DNA of 49,967 nucleotides from Chloroflexota bacterium (GTDB taxonomy: Bacteria > Chloroflexota > Dehalococcoidia > JACPQK01): assembly GCA_016190505.1 (NCBI GenBank), contig JACPQM010000001.1, positions 1 through 49,967 of the forward strand. Direction: 5' to 3'. Positions 1 to 6,360 of this stretch are shown here, one piece after another. Each line of letters begins with the position of its first letter. Position 1 is the first letter of the stretch. The notes beneath the pieces are model-generated. The model made no database searches, was not told where the DNA came from, and saw nothing but the letters and a program-made list of their open reading frames with translations. A program made the translations under genes and the position numbers.

Positions 1-86
1 CTGCCCACTAGCTCGCCACGTTCAACACGGTTCAAGACCATTACCCTTTGCTGTTCCTTCTGGTTCAATGAAACTATCTCCTTCAT
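1..86 (-). CDS. N-terminal fragment of an IS transposase (ISNCY/IS1202-like), runs off the left edge
   Basis: On the minus strand an ATG (complement at 84-86) opens 28 codons that stay open to the window edge. The peptide contains VLNRVERGEL. From memory, this is the start of the N-terminal helix-turn-helix of ISNCY/IS1202-type transposases, where a 'V.ERGEL...' helix precedes the DNA-recognition helix. The catalytic domain would lie outside the window. The identification rests on fewer than 30 residues and is only moderately secure. Confidence 0.5.
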   Translation of the reverse strand, partial: MKEIVSLNQKEQQRVMVLNRVERGELVG

Positions 87-122
87 AGGGTGACATTTTC
101 ACTGAACCAAACACTGGTGTCA
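87..122. mobile_element. Probable terminal region of the insertion sequence
   Basis: Just upstream of the transposase start lies TGACATTTTCACTGAACC (91-108), followed by a TGTCA (118-122) that inverts its first five bases. Similar TGACATTTTCACTGA-type sequences occur at ISNCY ends as I remember them. The exact boundary and any target duplication cannot be placed without the other end. Confidence 0.3.
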
Positions 123-159
123 TGATCACAGAACTACCACAGGCATACTCCGCAGGGCA

Positions 160-399
160 ATGTCGCTTTCCATGAAGGGTTCAAAGCGGATGGCCAACAA
201 GAGTGTGCAGGCGACGCTTGACGGACCCAGGGTCTACGCGCCCGGCCGGACAGACTCGGGCCGCCTTCTCTCCATGGTGTTCACCATACGAGGTGAGTTG
301 GTAAGAGTGGTCTCCGCAAGAGATATGAGCAAGCGCGAGAAGAAGGAGTATGAACGTGGCCAAAGTGAAGCAGCGGATTCGCAAGATACCCAAGTTTGA
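160..399 (+). pseudogene. BrnT-type toxin remnant, 5' half missing
   Basis: The last ~45 codons read GRTDSGRLL, then a beta-strand and RVVSARDMSKREKKEYERG. This is the C-terminal half of BrnT RNase toxins (strand, then 'R.ISAR...R.E...Y'). The N-terminal half that carries the usual WD..K...N..KH signature is absent. In its place are ~25 codons (NKSVQATLDG) that look like translated intergenic repeat. The IS end lies within 100 bases, so an IS-associated rearrangement probably removed the toxin's 5' part. The antitoxin gene overlaps the end by about 44 bases, as in brnTA operons. It is unlikely to be an active toxin. Confidence 0.6.
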
Positions 400-646
400 A
401 AACGAAGACCAGGAGCGAGACTTCTGGGCTTCGCACGACTCAGTTGACCACATTGATTGGCTCCAGGCCAAGCAGGTCAAGCTCCCGAACCTGCGCCCAA
501 CGACGCGGACCATCTCGATTCGTCTGCCGGAGGCGATGATCGAAAGACTCAAGGTGCTGGCCAACAAGCGCGATATCCCCTATCAGTCCCTGCTGAAGAT
601 GTTCGTTGCCGACAAGATTGAAGAAGAGCTGCGCTCGGCGCGGTAG
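356..646 (+). CDS. brnA: BrnA/CopG-family antitoxin
   Basis: About 96 residues. It has the CopG-type antitoxin pattern: N-terminal 'IPKFENEDQERDFW..HDS.D..DW', then a ribbon-helix-helix segment (TRTISIRLPEAMIERLKVLA) and a C-terminal helix. It would neutralise BrnT and repress the operon by binding DNA as a dimer. An ATG exists at 350, but the Shine-Dalgarno AAGGAG at 343-348 is only one base from it. GTG at 356 has a 7-base spacing and is the likelier start. The cognate toxin just upstream is truncated, so this is now effectively an orphan antitoxin. Confidence 0.7.
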   Translation: MAKVKQRIRKIPKFENEDQERDFWASHDSVDHIDWLQAKQVKLPNLRPTTRTISIRLPEAMIERLKVLANKRDIPYQSLLKMFVADKIEEELRSAR

Positions 647-680
647 GCATGTGGCACTGCCCAACAGTTATATCGTGGGG

Positions 681-790
681 GTCCCGACACGTCGGGATGC
701 CCGCCCCCGCACCCCCGGGGAGGACACGGAGTTCCTCCCCTACAGGGTATTTTCCGCAATAGCGGGAGCAGGGTGCAACCCTGCTCCCGC
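681..790. repeat. Two intergenic hairpins
   Basis: GTCCCGAC-AC-GTCGGGAT (681-698) belongs to a hairpin type that recurs at 24062-24079 and 49606-49623. A second hairpin has perfect 13-base arms, GCGGGAGCAGGGT (762-774) and its complement (778-790), around a GCA loop. No T-run follows, so it is a dispersed repeat rather than a clear terminator. Confidence 0.6.
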
Positions 791-798
791 ACAGGCCG

Positions 799-1002
799 CT
801 ACGGGGTGAAGGCTTCATTGGCGTCACTGTCGGTGGAGCCAGGGGACAGGCCCCCAGCTACGACGTAGATCGTGCCACCGACTACTGCCGCTCCCAGGCC
901 GTGCCTTGCCGTCGGCATCGGGGTGAGCTGCTGCCAGGACTCGGTGGCTGGCGCGTAGGCTTCGACTTCGTTCAAGGTGCCCGCCGGCGCCTCCCCGCTG
1001 AA
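799..1002 (-). pseudogene. C-terminal scar of a kelch-repeat protein
   Basis: On the minus strand about 67 codons before the TAG (complement 799-801) read NEVEAYAPATESW, then TPMPTARHGLGAAVVGG and IYVVAGG. This is one kelch blade (Y.P.T..W......M...R...G.....G.IYV.GG) and the start of the next. Kelch proteins have five to seven blades, and nothing recognisable as kelch lies upstream of about 1002. It is the tail of a deleted gene. Confidence 0.6.
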
Positions 1003-1029
1003 CCGTATCGTTGGCCGAGCGAATTCATG

Positions 1030-1064
1030 TTGACAAGGGCTAGAGCGTGGATTAGTATAGCTAT
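1030..1064 (+). promoter_or_regulatory. Promoter and possible operator of the mazEF pair
   Basis: TTGACA (1030-1035), a 17-base spacer and TAGTAT (1053-1058) lie about 35 bases before the antitoxin ATG. A perfect 8-base palindrome ATAGCTAT (1057-1064) overlaps the -10 box and could be the site for autorepression by the ribbon-helix-helix antitoxin. This is sequence inference only. Confidence 0.5.
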
Positions 1065-1090
1065 TAGAATCCACATGGCAGGGGTGTGTC

Positions 1091-1324
1091 ATGAGAACCG
1101 TCCAGATGACCCTTGATGAGGATCTTGTCAAAGCCGTTGACCATGTCTCAAAGCAACTCAACACAAGTCGCTCTGCTTTCACACGAAAGGCGCTTCGTGA
1201 GGCGCTTGCCCGTTACAGCCATGAACAACTGGAACGCAAGCACCGCGAAGGGTACGCACGGCACCCAGTGGCTGCCGATGAGTTTTCGGTTTGGGAAACG
1301 GAACAGGCTTGGGGTGACGAGTGA
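1091..1324 (+). CDS. Ribbon-helix-helix antitoxin (MazE-like)
   Basis: A 77-residue protein. MRTVQMTLDEDLVKAVDHVSK forms the beta-strand and first helix of a ribbon-helix-helix fold, and NTSRSAFTRKALREAL the second helix. The acidic, Trp-containing C-terminal tail (EFSVWETEQAWGDE) is the kind that wraps around MazF. It overlaps the downstream toxin start by four bases (GTGA), so the two are translationally coupled. Expected role: neutralise the downstream endoribonuclease and repress the operon. GGGG lies about 8 bases before the ATG. It looks intact. Confidence 0.8.
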   Translation: MRTVQMTLDEDLVKAVDHVSKQLNTSRSAFTRKALREALARYSHEQLERKHREGYARHPVAADEFSVWETEQAWGDE

Positions 1325-1632
1325 AACGAGGGGAAATCCGTTGGTACAAGTTTGCTCAGCCGGATAGGCAGAGGCCAGTCCTCATACTGACAAGGGATTC
1401 CGTGTTGGAATACCTTGGCGACATAACTGTCGCCCCCATTACAAGCACGGTCCGCGACATCCCGTCCGAAGTCTTTCTCTCGAAGGCTGACGGCATGCCC
1501 CGCGATTGCGCAATCAACTGCGACCACCTGCAAACTGTTTCGAAGGGAAGAATCGGTACCCTGATCACGTCCTTGCCCCAGGCCAGGATGACTGATGTCG
1601 GGCGGGCAATTCGCTTTGCCCTCGATATCTGA
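1321..1632 (+). CDS. mazF: MazF/PemK-family endoribonuclease toxin
   Basis: A 103-residue protein starting at a GTG that overlaps the antitoxin stop. It shows the MazF barrel signatures: RGEIRWYKF at the N-terminus, RPVLILTRD, 'APITSTVRDIPSEV' and INCDHLQTVSKGRIG. MazF toxins are sequence-specific mRNA interferases. The R in 'TSTVRDIPSE' and the S/T and D of the 'INCD..QTV' strand are in place, and the length is normal. With the upstream antitoxin it forms the only clearly complete toxin-antitoxin module in the first 20 kb. Confidence 0.87.
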   Translation: MKRGEIRWYKFAQPDRQRPVLILTRDSVLEYLGDITVAPITSTVRDIPSEVFLSKADGMPRDCAINCDHLQTVSKGRIGTLITSLPQARMTDVGRAIRFALDI

Positions 1633-1784
1633 AAGAGAACCACTGGCCAACAAGTCCGCAGGGCGACCACAAGGCATGCGCTGAGCTTGCCGAAGGGGCC
1701 GTCCCCACAGCGCAGACGCGTTTTCATCCCCTGGGTGGGGTTGGCCATAGCCGAGCCGCTCTTCTTGGGTCCCCCAGGCATCTC

Positions 1785-1813
1785 TTGACAAACGTGGTGG
1801 CCCAGTGTAGGAT
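1785..1813 (+). promoter_or_regulatory. Promoter upstream of the substrate-binding protein
   Basis: TTGACA (1785-1790), 17-base spacer, TAGGAT (1808-1813), followed by about a 100-base leader with AAGGAG close to the ATG at 1922. The stretch 1633-1784 holds no gene I can support. It contains a CTGAGC...CGAAGGGG element (1681-1698), a common dispersed repeat type. Confidence 0.5.
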
Positions 1814-1921
1814 GCCAGTCATTCGGACACGAGGTTGCCCTGGCGTCTTGGGCCAGGCCGGGCGCGTAACGTGCGTGTTCCGTCAGGTAGTAGACGCCTT
1901 GGAGCGTAAAAAGGAGTAAAC

Positions 1922-3139
1922 ATGAGGAAGCACCTGGTGAGCTGGCTGGCTGTCCTGGGGCTATTGCTGGCTGCCTGCTCTACCGCAGCCACCCCCACAC
2001 CACCACAGGCGGCGGCTACACCGACCCCGGCAGGGCCTATCAAGATCGGCTTCCACGGACAACTGACGGGCGGTTTCGCGGTGAACGCCAAGGGCCTCCT
2101 GAACGCCATCAATTTTGTAATCGAGGAGGAGGGGGGCCAGATCGCTGGCCGGCCAGTAAAGATCATCCCCGCCGACGCCGGGTATGACATAGACTCTGGC
2201 CTCACCAAGGCCAAGCGGTTGGTCGAGCTGGACAAGGTGAACCTCATGATCGGCCCCAACCTGAGCGTGCAGTCCATCGGCATGAAGGACTACATCGCTT
2301 CCAGCGGCATCCCCTGGATCCTGCCCGAGACCGGCAGCGTGAAGTTCTATCCCCCACCCAACGCGGTGACCGCCTACGCCAGCTCTTTCCATCAGGCCGT
2401 CCCCGAGATCGGCAAGTACCTGGCCCAGGAGCGAGGTATCAAGAAGGCTATCCTCATCGGCTTCGAGCACCCGGCGGGCGCCGACGCCCGGCGCGCCGTA
2501 CGGCAAGCGTTCGAGGCAGGGGGCATCGAGGTTATACAGGAGTTAACCCTTACGCCGGGTGTGCCTGACTTCGGCCCATACATCACCAAGATGAAAGTAG
2601 ACGAGCCCAACCTGGTCATTAGCGGCGCTCTCTGGGGCGCCGACGCCATCCGCTTCATGCAGCAGGCTGAAGAGTTCGGAGTCAAGAAGAAGGCCCTGCT
2701 GGCCTTCCCAGCGGCTTTTGCCGTGGATGACGGTGGCCTCGCCGCCCTGGGCAAGGCCGCGGACGGCGTGCTCAACTGGTTCGACCTGCCGCCGCCGGAC
2801 TACCCGTCACCAGAGCTAGAGAGGTTCGTAGACGCCTACAAGTTGAAGTACGGCACCATACCGATGTACGCCTACCGTGGCTACGTGGTAGGGAAAATCC
2901 TTGTACAGGCCATCAAGGCTGTCAATGGCAACGTGGAAGACTCGGCGGCGCTGGCCAAGGCCATCCGCCAGCCGGTGACAACTCCCACGGGCACCATCAA
3001 GTTCGATGACTGCGGGAACGCCGTGCTCACCATCTTCCTGAGGCAGATAAAGGTGGTCGGTGGTCAGGCCCAGTCCACTAGGCTGAAGGAGTTCCCGAAC
3101 ATCTCCATCCCCTGCCCGCAGCCTGATGCCTGGAAGTAG
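1922..3139 (+). CDS. Branched-chain-amino-acid-type ABC transporter substrate-binding lipoprotein
   Basis: A 405-residue protein. It has a lipoprotein signal (LLLAAC lipobox, Cys19), a Thr/Pro-rich linker, and a two-lobed Peripla_BP_6 (LivJ/HmgB-like) domain beginning IKIGFHGQLTGGFAV and continuing with the NLMIGPNLSVQSIG hinge region. AAGGAG precedes the ATG. The family binds small amino acids, amides or aromatic acids outside the membrane. No LivH/LivM/LivF/LivG genes are next to it. Instead a molybdopterin oxidoreductase starts 11 bases downstream, suggesting co-transcription and perhaps capture or sensing of that enzyme's substrate. The ligand is unknown. Confidence 0.85.
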   Translation: MRKHLVSWLAVLGLLLAACSTAATPTPPQAAATPTPAGPIKIGFHGQLTGGFAVNAKGLLNAINFVIEEEGGQIAGRPVKIIPADAGYDIDSGLTKAKRLVELDKVNLMIGPNLSVQSIGMKDYIASSGIPWILPETGSVKFYPPPNAVTAYASSFHQAVPEIGKYLAQERGIKKAILIGFEHPAGADARRAVRQAFEAGGIEVIQELTLTPGVPDFGPYITKMKVDEPNLVISGALWGADAIRFMQQAEEFGVKKKALLAFPAAFAVDDGGLAALGKAADGVLNWFDLPPPDYPSPELERFVDAYKLKYGTIPMYAYRGYVVGKILVQAIKAVNGNVEDSAALAKAIRQPVTTPTGTIKFDDCGNAVLTIFLRQIKVVGGQAQSTRLKEFPNISIPCPQPDAWK

Positions 3140-3150
3140 CCTGGGATAGC

Positions 3151-5673
3151 ATGGCAGACAGCGTTTCCCCTCCCCGGGAGGACGTGTGGGTCCATAGCAC
3201 GTGCGCTAACTGCATCAGCGGCTGCCCCATAAGGGTCCGCCGCGTGGACGGCGTGGCAGTCAAGGTTGAGGGGGATCCCTCGGTGCCCTCCACCCAGGGG
3301 CGCATCTGTGGGAAGGGGAACTCAGGGCTAATGATGCTGTATGACCCTTACCGGGTGAAGGCGCCCTTGAAGCGCACCAACCCGGAGAAAGGCATGGACG
3401 TTGACCCCCGCTGGGTGGAGATAACCTGGGACGAGGCCTACGACATCCTCGAAAAGAAGCTACGGCCCATAAGGGAAGAGGACCCCAACGGGCTGTGCTT
3501 CATCTCGTGGGACTATAGCAACCTGTACTACGAAAGGTGCTTCGGGTCCGCCTTCGGCACCGCCCACTGCGGCATGCTGTTCACCGGCACCCGCTCGAAC
3601 TGCGGCGAGGCTACCCACACCCTGGGCATGATAGTCCACGGCTCCTACCTGGACTTCGCGGACTATCAGTACTGCAACTACCTCCTGGTGGCTGGGGGTG
3701 GCCTGTTCGAGGGCTGGCTGACTGCCGTCCCCAGCTCGCGCATGGTCGGTGAGCGCCGCGAGAAGGGCATGAAGCTGGTGGTGGTGGACCCTCGGGGCAC
3801 AGGGGCCGCTGCCAAGGCCGATGAGTGGGTACCGGTCCGGCCGGGCACCGACGGCGCCCTGTTCCTGGCCATGATGCACGTCCTCGTCCACGAGGTCCAC
3901 ATCTACGACGCCGAGTTCCTGAAGAAGGTCACCAATGCCCCTTACCTGATTGGCCCTGACCGCCACCTTGTCCGAGACCCGGCGACGGGCAAGCCCCTGG
4001 TGTGGGACGCGGTTGAAGGGCAGGCCAAGACGTATGACGACACCACGATCAAGGACTTCGCCTTGGAGGGCACCTACGAGGTCGAAGGCACGGCTGCCCG
4101 CCCTGCATTCGACCTGTTTACAGAGCACGTCCAGCAGTACAGCCCGGAGTGGGCGGAAGGCATCACCACCATCCCCGCAGAGCGCATCCGCCGTATCGCC
4201 CGGGAGCTGGGGGAAGCCACGCGTATCGGCTCCACCATCGTCATCGGCGGGAGGGAATACCCCTACCGGCCGGCCTGTGTGGTGGGCTACCGGGGCCTCA
4301 ACGCCCATACCAACTCCTGGACCAGCGTGATGGCCCAGGAGACAATAAACCTGCTGCTGGGGACTACCCGGGTACCCGGTGGACTTCAGGGCATGAATGT
4401 GCCCCAGCAGGGCCTGGGCTGGCCCCAGCCGGCGCCGCTGCCGGCGGGGCCCGACGGCATGGTGCTGCCCCAGGTGGTGACCGGCGCCTTCCGATTCCCG
4501 CCGGTCAACATCGCCCTCCGGGAGTTCTGGCCGCTCACTGCCGGCAGCCACATCCCCTTCCTGGTTCAGGCCCACCCCGAGAAGTTCAAGCTGGAGAAAC
4601 CCATCAAGGCCATCATCTACCAGAACAACAACCCCATGAACAACTCGCAGGACCCCAGGGTGGTAGCCGAGGCCCTGAGCAGCATACCCTTCGTAGCGGA
4701 CATCACCATCCACCTGGACGAGACCACCCGGTTCGCCGACCTGGTCCTCCCCGAGCGCACCTACCTGGAGCGCTGGGTAATGTGGAACGGCACCCAGCTC
4801 GACGAAGGCGCCGTGCTCACCCAGCCGGTGGTCAAGCCCCTGCATAACACCAGGGAGGCCATGGAAATCCTGCTGGAGCTGGCCCGCCGCCTGGGCATCC
4901 TGACCGGCCCCTCGGGTCTCCTGCGCTGGATCAACACCACCGTGGGCAAGGAGGTGCTCAACATCCAGGGCACGTACACCTGGCCCGAGATAGTGGCCGC
5001 GCTGTTCGAGGCTGCCTGGGACCGGCCCATCGAGTGGTTCATGGAGCACGGCCACAACCTGCACCCGCTGCCGCCGGAGAAGAAGTACCTCATCTGGGGC
5101 AACCGCCGGATGCCTTTCTACCACCACTGGGTGATGGAGCAGGGCGAAGCCCTCCGCAGCAACATGGAACAGGCGCGGACGAGGGAGCTGATCGGCCTGG
5201 ACCCTGATGAGTTCGCCCGGTCCTACTGGCCCATGCCCACCTGGGAGCCTGCCATCATCCATAAGGATGACCCGAAGTACGACATGTATGCCATCAGCTT
5301 CAAGACCTCGTTGACCCGCTTTGCCACGCTGCCCGACACCAACCCCTGGCTCATGGAGATCGCCGAGCGGGACCCCTTCCTGCTGCGTGTGCTGATGAAC
5401 ACCGGTGCCGGCCGCAAGAAGGGCCTCTGCGATGGGGACCTGGTCTGGGTGGAGTCAAAGGCGGGCCGGGTGAAGGCCCAGTTGAGGCTCACCGAGCTTA
5501 TGCACGAGGAGACCCTGGGCTTCCCGGGCAACTTCGGCCACCGCATGGCGCATCCCATCGCCCAGGGCCGGGGCCCTCACTTCAACTCCCTGCTTCCTAT
5601 GGGGCTGGACTACACCGCCCGGGTCACCGGCGCCCTGGAGGCCACCGCCCGGGTGCGGGTGTACAAGGCGTAA
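3151..5673 (+). CDS. Molybdopterin oxidoreductase, DMSO-reductase superfamily, single-subunit locus
   Basis: An 840-residue protein. An N-terminal [4Fe-4S] site has Cys18, Cys21, Cys25 and Cys53 (Cx2Cx3Cx27C), followed by two bis-MGD-binding regions and a C-terminal beta-barrel (molydop_binding). Cys151 in RSNCGEATHTLG lines up, from memory, with the metal-ligand Cys of acetylene hydratase and with the HGS motif after it, so a Cys ligand to Mo or W is likely. There is no Tat signal, so it is probably cytoplasmic. No electron-transfer B subunit or membrane C subunit is adjacent. Acetylene hydratase shares that isolation and is redox-neutral, but the sequences differ widely. The substrate is unknown. 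It starts 11 bases after the substrate-binding protein gene. Confidence 0.82.
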   Translation: MADSVSPPREDVWVHSTCANCISGCPIRVRRVDGVAVKVEGDPSVPSTQGRICGKGNSGLMMLYDPYRVKAPLKRTNPEKGMDVDPRWVEITWDEAYDILEKKLRPIREEDPNGLCFISWDYSNLYYERCFGSAFGTAHCGMLFTGTRSNCGEATHTLGMIVHGSYLDFADYQYCNYLLVAGGGLFEGWLTAVPSSRMVGERREKGMKLVVVDPRGTGAAAKADEWVPVRPGTDGALFLAMMHVLVHEVHIYDAEFLKKVTNAPYLIGPDRHLVRDPATGKPLVWDAVEGQAKTYDDTTIKDFALEGTYEVEGTAARPAFDLFTEHVQQYSPEWAEGITTIPAERIRRIARELGEATRIGSTIVIGGREYPYRPACVVGYRGLNAHTNSWTSVMAQETINLLLGTTRVPGGLQGMNVPQQGLGWPQPAPLPAGPDGMVLPQVVTGAFRFPPVNIALREFWPLTAGSHIPFLVQAHPEKFKLEKPIKAIIYQNNNPMNNSQDPRVVAEALSSIPFVADITIHLDETTRFADLVLPERTYLERWVMWNGTQLDEGAVLTQPVVKPLHNTREAMEILLELARRLGILTGPSGLLRWINTTVGKEVLNIQGTYTWPEIVAALFEAAWDRPIEWFMEHGHNLHPLPPEKKYLIWGNRRMPFYHHWVMEQGEALRSNMEQARTRELIGLDPDEFARSYWPMPTWEPAIIHKDDPKYDMYAISFKTSLTRFATLPDTNPWLMEIAERDPFLLRVLMNTGAGRKKGLCDGDLVWVESKAGRVKAQLRLTELMHEETLGFPGNFGHRMAHPIAQGRGPHFNSLLPMGLDYTARVTGALEATARVRVYKA

Positions 5674-5762
5674 GGGGCGGGTTTGCCCCTCCCACGACTA
5701 CGACTGCCCTCGGCCAGTGTAAGGGCATGGAGTGCCATGCCCCAACGCCTCTGTCCCAATCA

Positions 5763-5831
5763 GTAGGGGCGAAGCATCCGGGCGCATCAGGGAAACAACC
5801 CCAGCCTGTGACACGGATGCTTCGCCCCTAC
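5763..5831. repeat. GTAGGGGCGAAGCATCCG inverted repeat
   Basis: Perfect 18-base arms (5763-5780 and 5814-5831) around a 33-base loop. The same arms occur at 19450-19518 with a different loop. The right arm supplies the TAG stop of the truncated sigma-factor reading frame on the minus strand (5828-5830). Confidence 0.85.
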
Positions 5832-6208
5832 GCCTGTTCCCTCTTCGGCGGCCGGTTGCCACCCGACCACGTTGCAGAACGTAGGGACAAGACACGCCAT
5901 GCCCAACAAGTGTACCAAAGCTGGTTGGCGTTCGCCACGGCCGCGACCCCGGCATGGTCAACAGCCTTGATTGCGTCGTTGATGACGATCCGGAGGAACC
6001 AGGGAGCAAAAGGCCGGCCATCGTCGAAACTCCGCACACGCTGAACCAGGCGCAGAAAGGCTTCCTGCACCACGTCTTCCGCCAGAAACCGATCTCTGGT
6101 CACCAGGTAGGCAGCCCGGAGCGCCTGAACCTGGTACCTGGTCACCAGCGTTTCCAGTCCGCCGATGTCACGGTGCTTGAGTCTTTGGACCGCTTCCGCG
6201 TCGTCCAT
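5828..6208 (-). pseudogene. ECF sigma factor, truncated after region 2
   Basis: A 126-residue frame. Residues 1-85 are a good sigma-70 region 2: LKHRDIGGLETLV, RAAYLVTRDRFLAEDVVQEAF and the FDDGRPFAPWFLRIVINDA helix. Region 4, the helix-turn-helix that reads the -35 box, is absent. After 'IKAVDHAG' the reading frame runs through non-homologous sequence into the GTAGGGGCG inverted repeat and stops on its TAG. The 3' half appears to have been lost at the repeat. Without region 4 it should not direct ECF transcription alone. It may once have served the neighbouring divergent glycyl radical locus. Confidence 0.7.
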
Positions 6209-6290
6209 CCCGCCTCCGGGTCAACAAGTGGCACCCTCTACACTATATATATCCCCGAGCGCCCCAAAAGGTTGACGGCGGCCTCAGCCG

Positions 6291-6320
6291 TTGACAACTC
6301 CTGTGGCGTGAGTCTACAGT
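6291..6320 (+). promoter_or_regulatory. Promoter of the glycyl radical enzyme operon
   Basis: TTGACA (6291-6296), 18-base spacer, TACAGT (6315-6320), 40 bases before the GTG at 6361. A GGGAGG Shine-Dalgarno sits about 8 bases before the start. Confidence 0.5.
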
Positions 6321-6360
6321 AGTTCCACAACAGCCCCAGCCTGGCCAGGGAGGTCTGAAC

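Noticed and set aside
1633-1784. Minus-strand frame MPGGPKKSGSAMANP... as a small gene
   Set aside because: No ribosome-binding site, no family, and it passes through a dispersed CTGAGC...CGAAGGG repeat.
3460-5262. 600-codon open frame on the minus strand opposite the molybdopterin oxidoreductase
   Set aside because: It is a composition shadow of a GC-rich gene: low-complexity product, no domain, no ribosome-binding site, and the plus-strand gene is certain.
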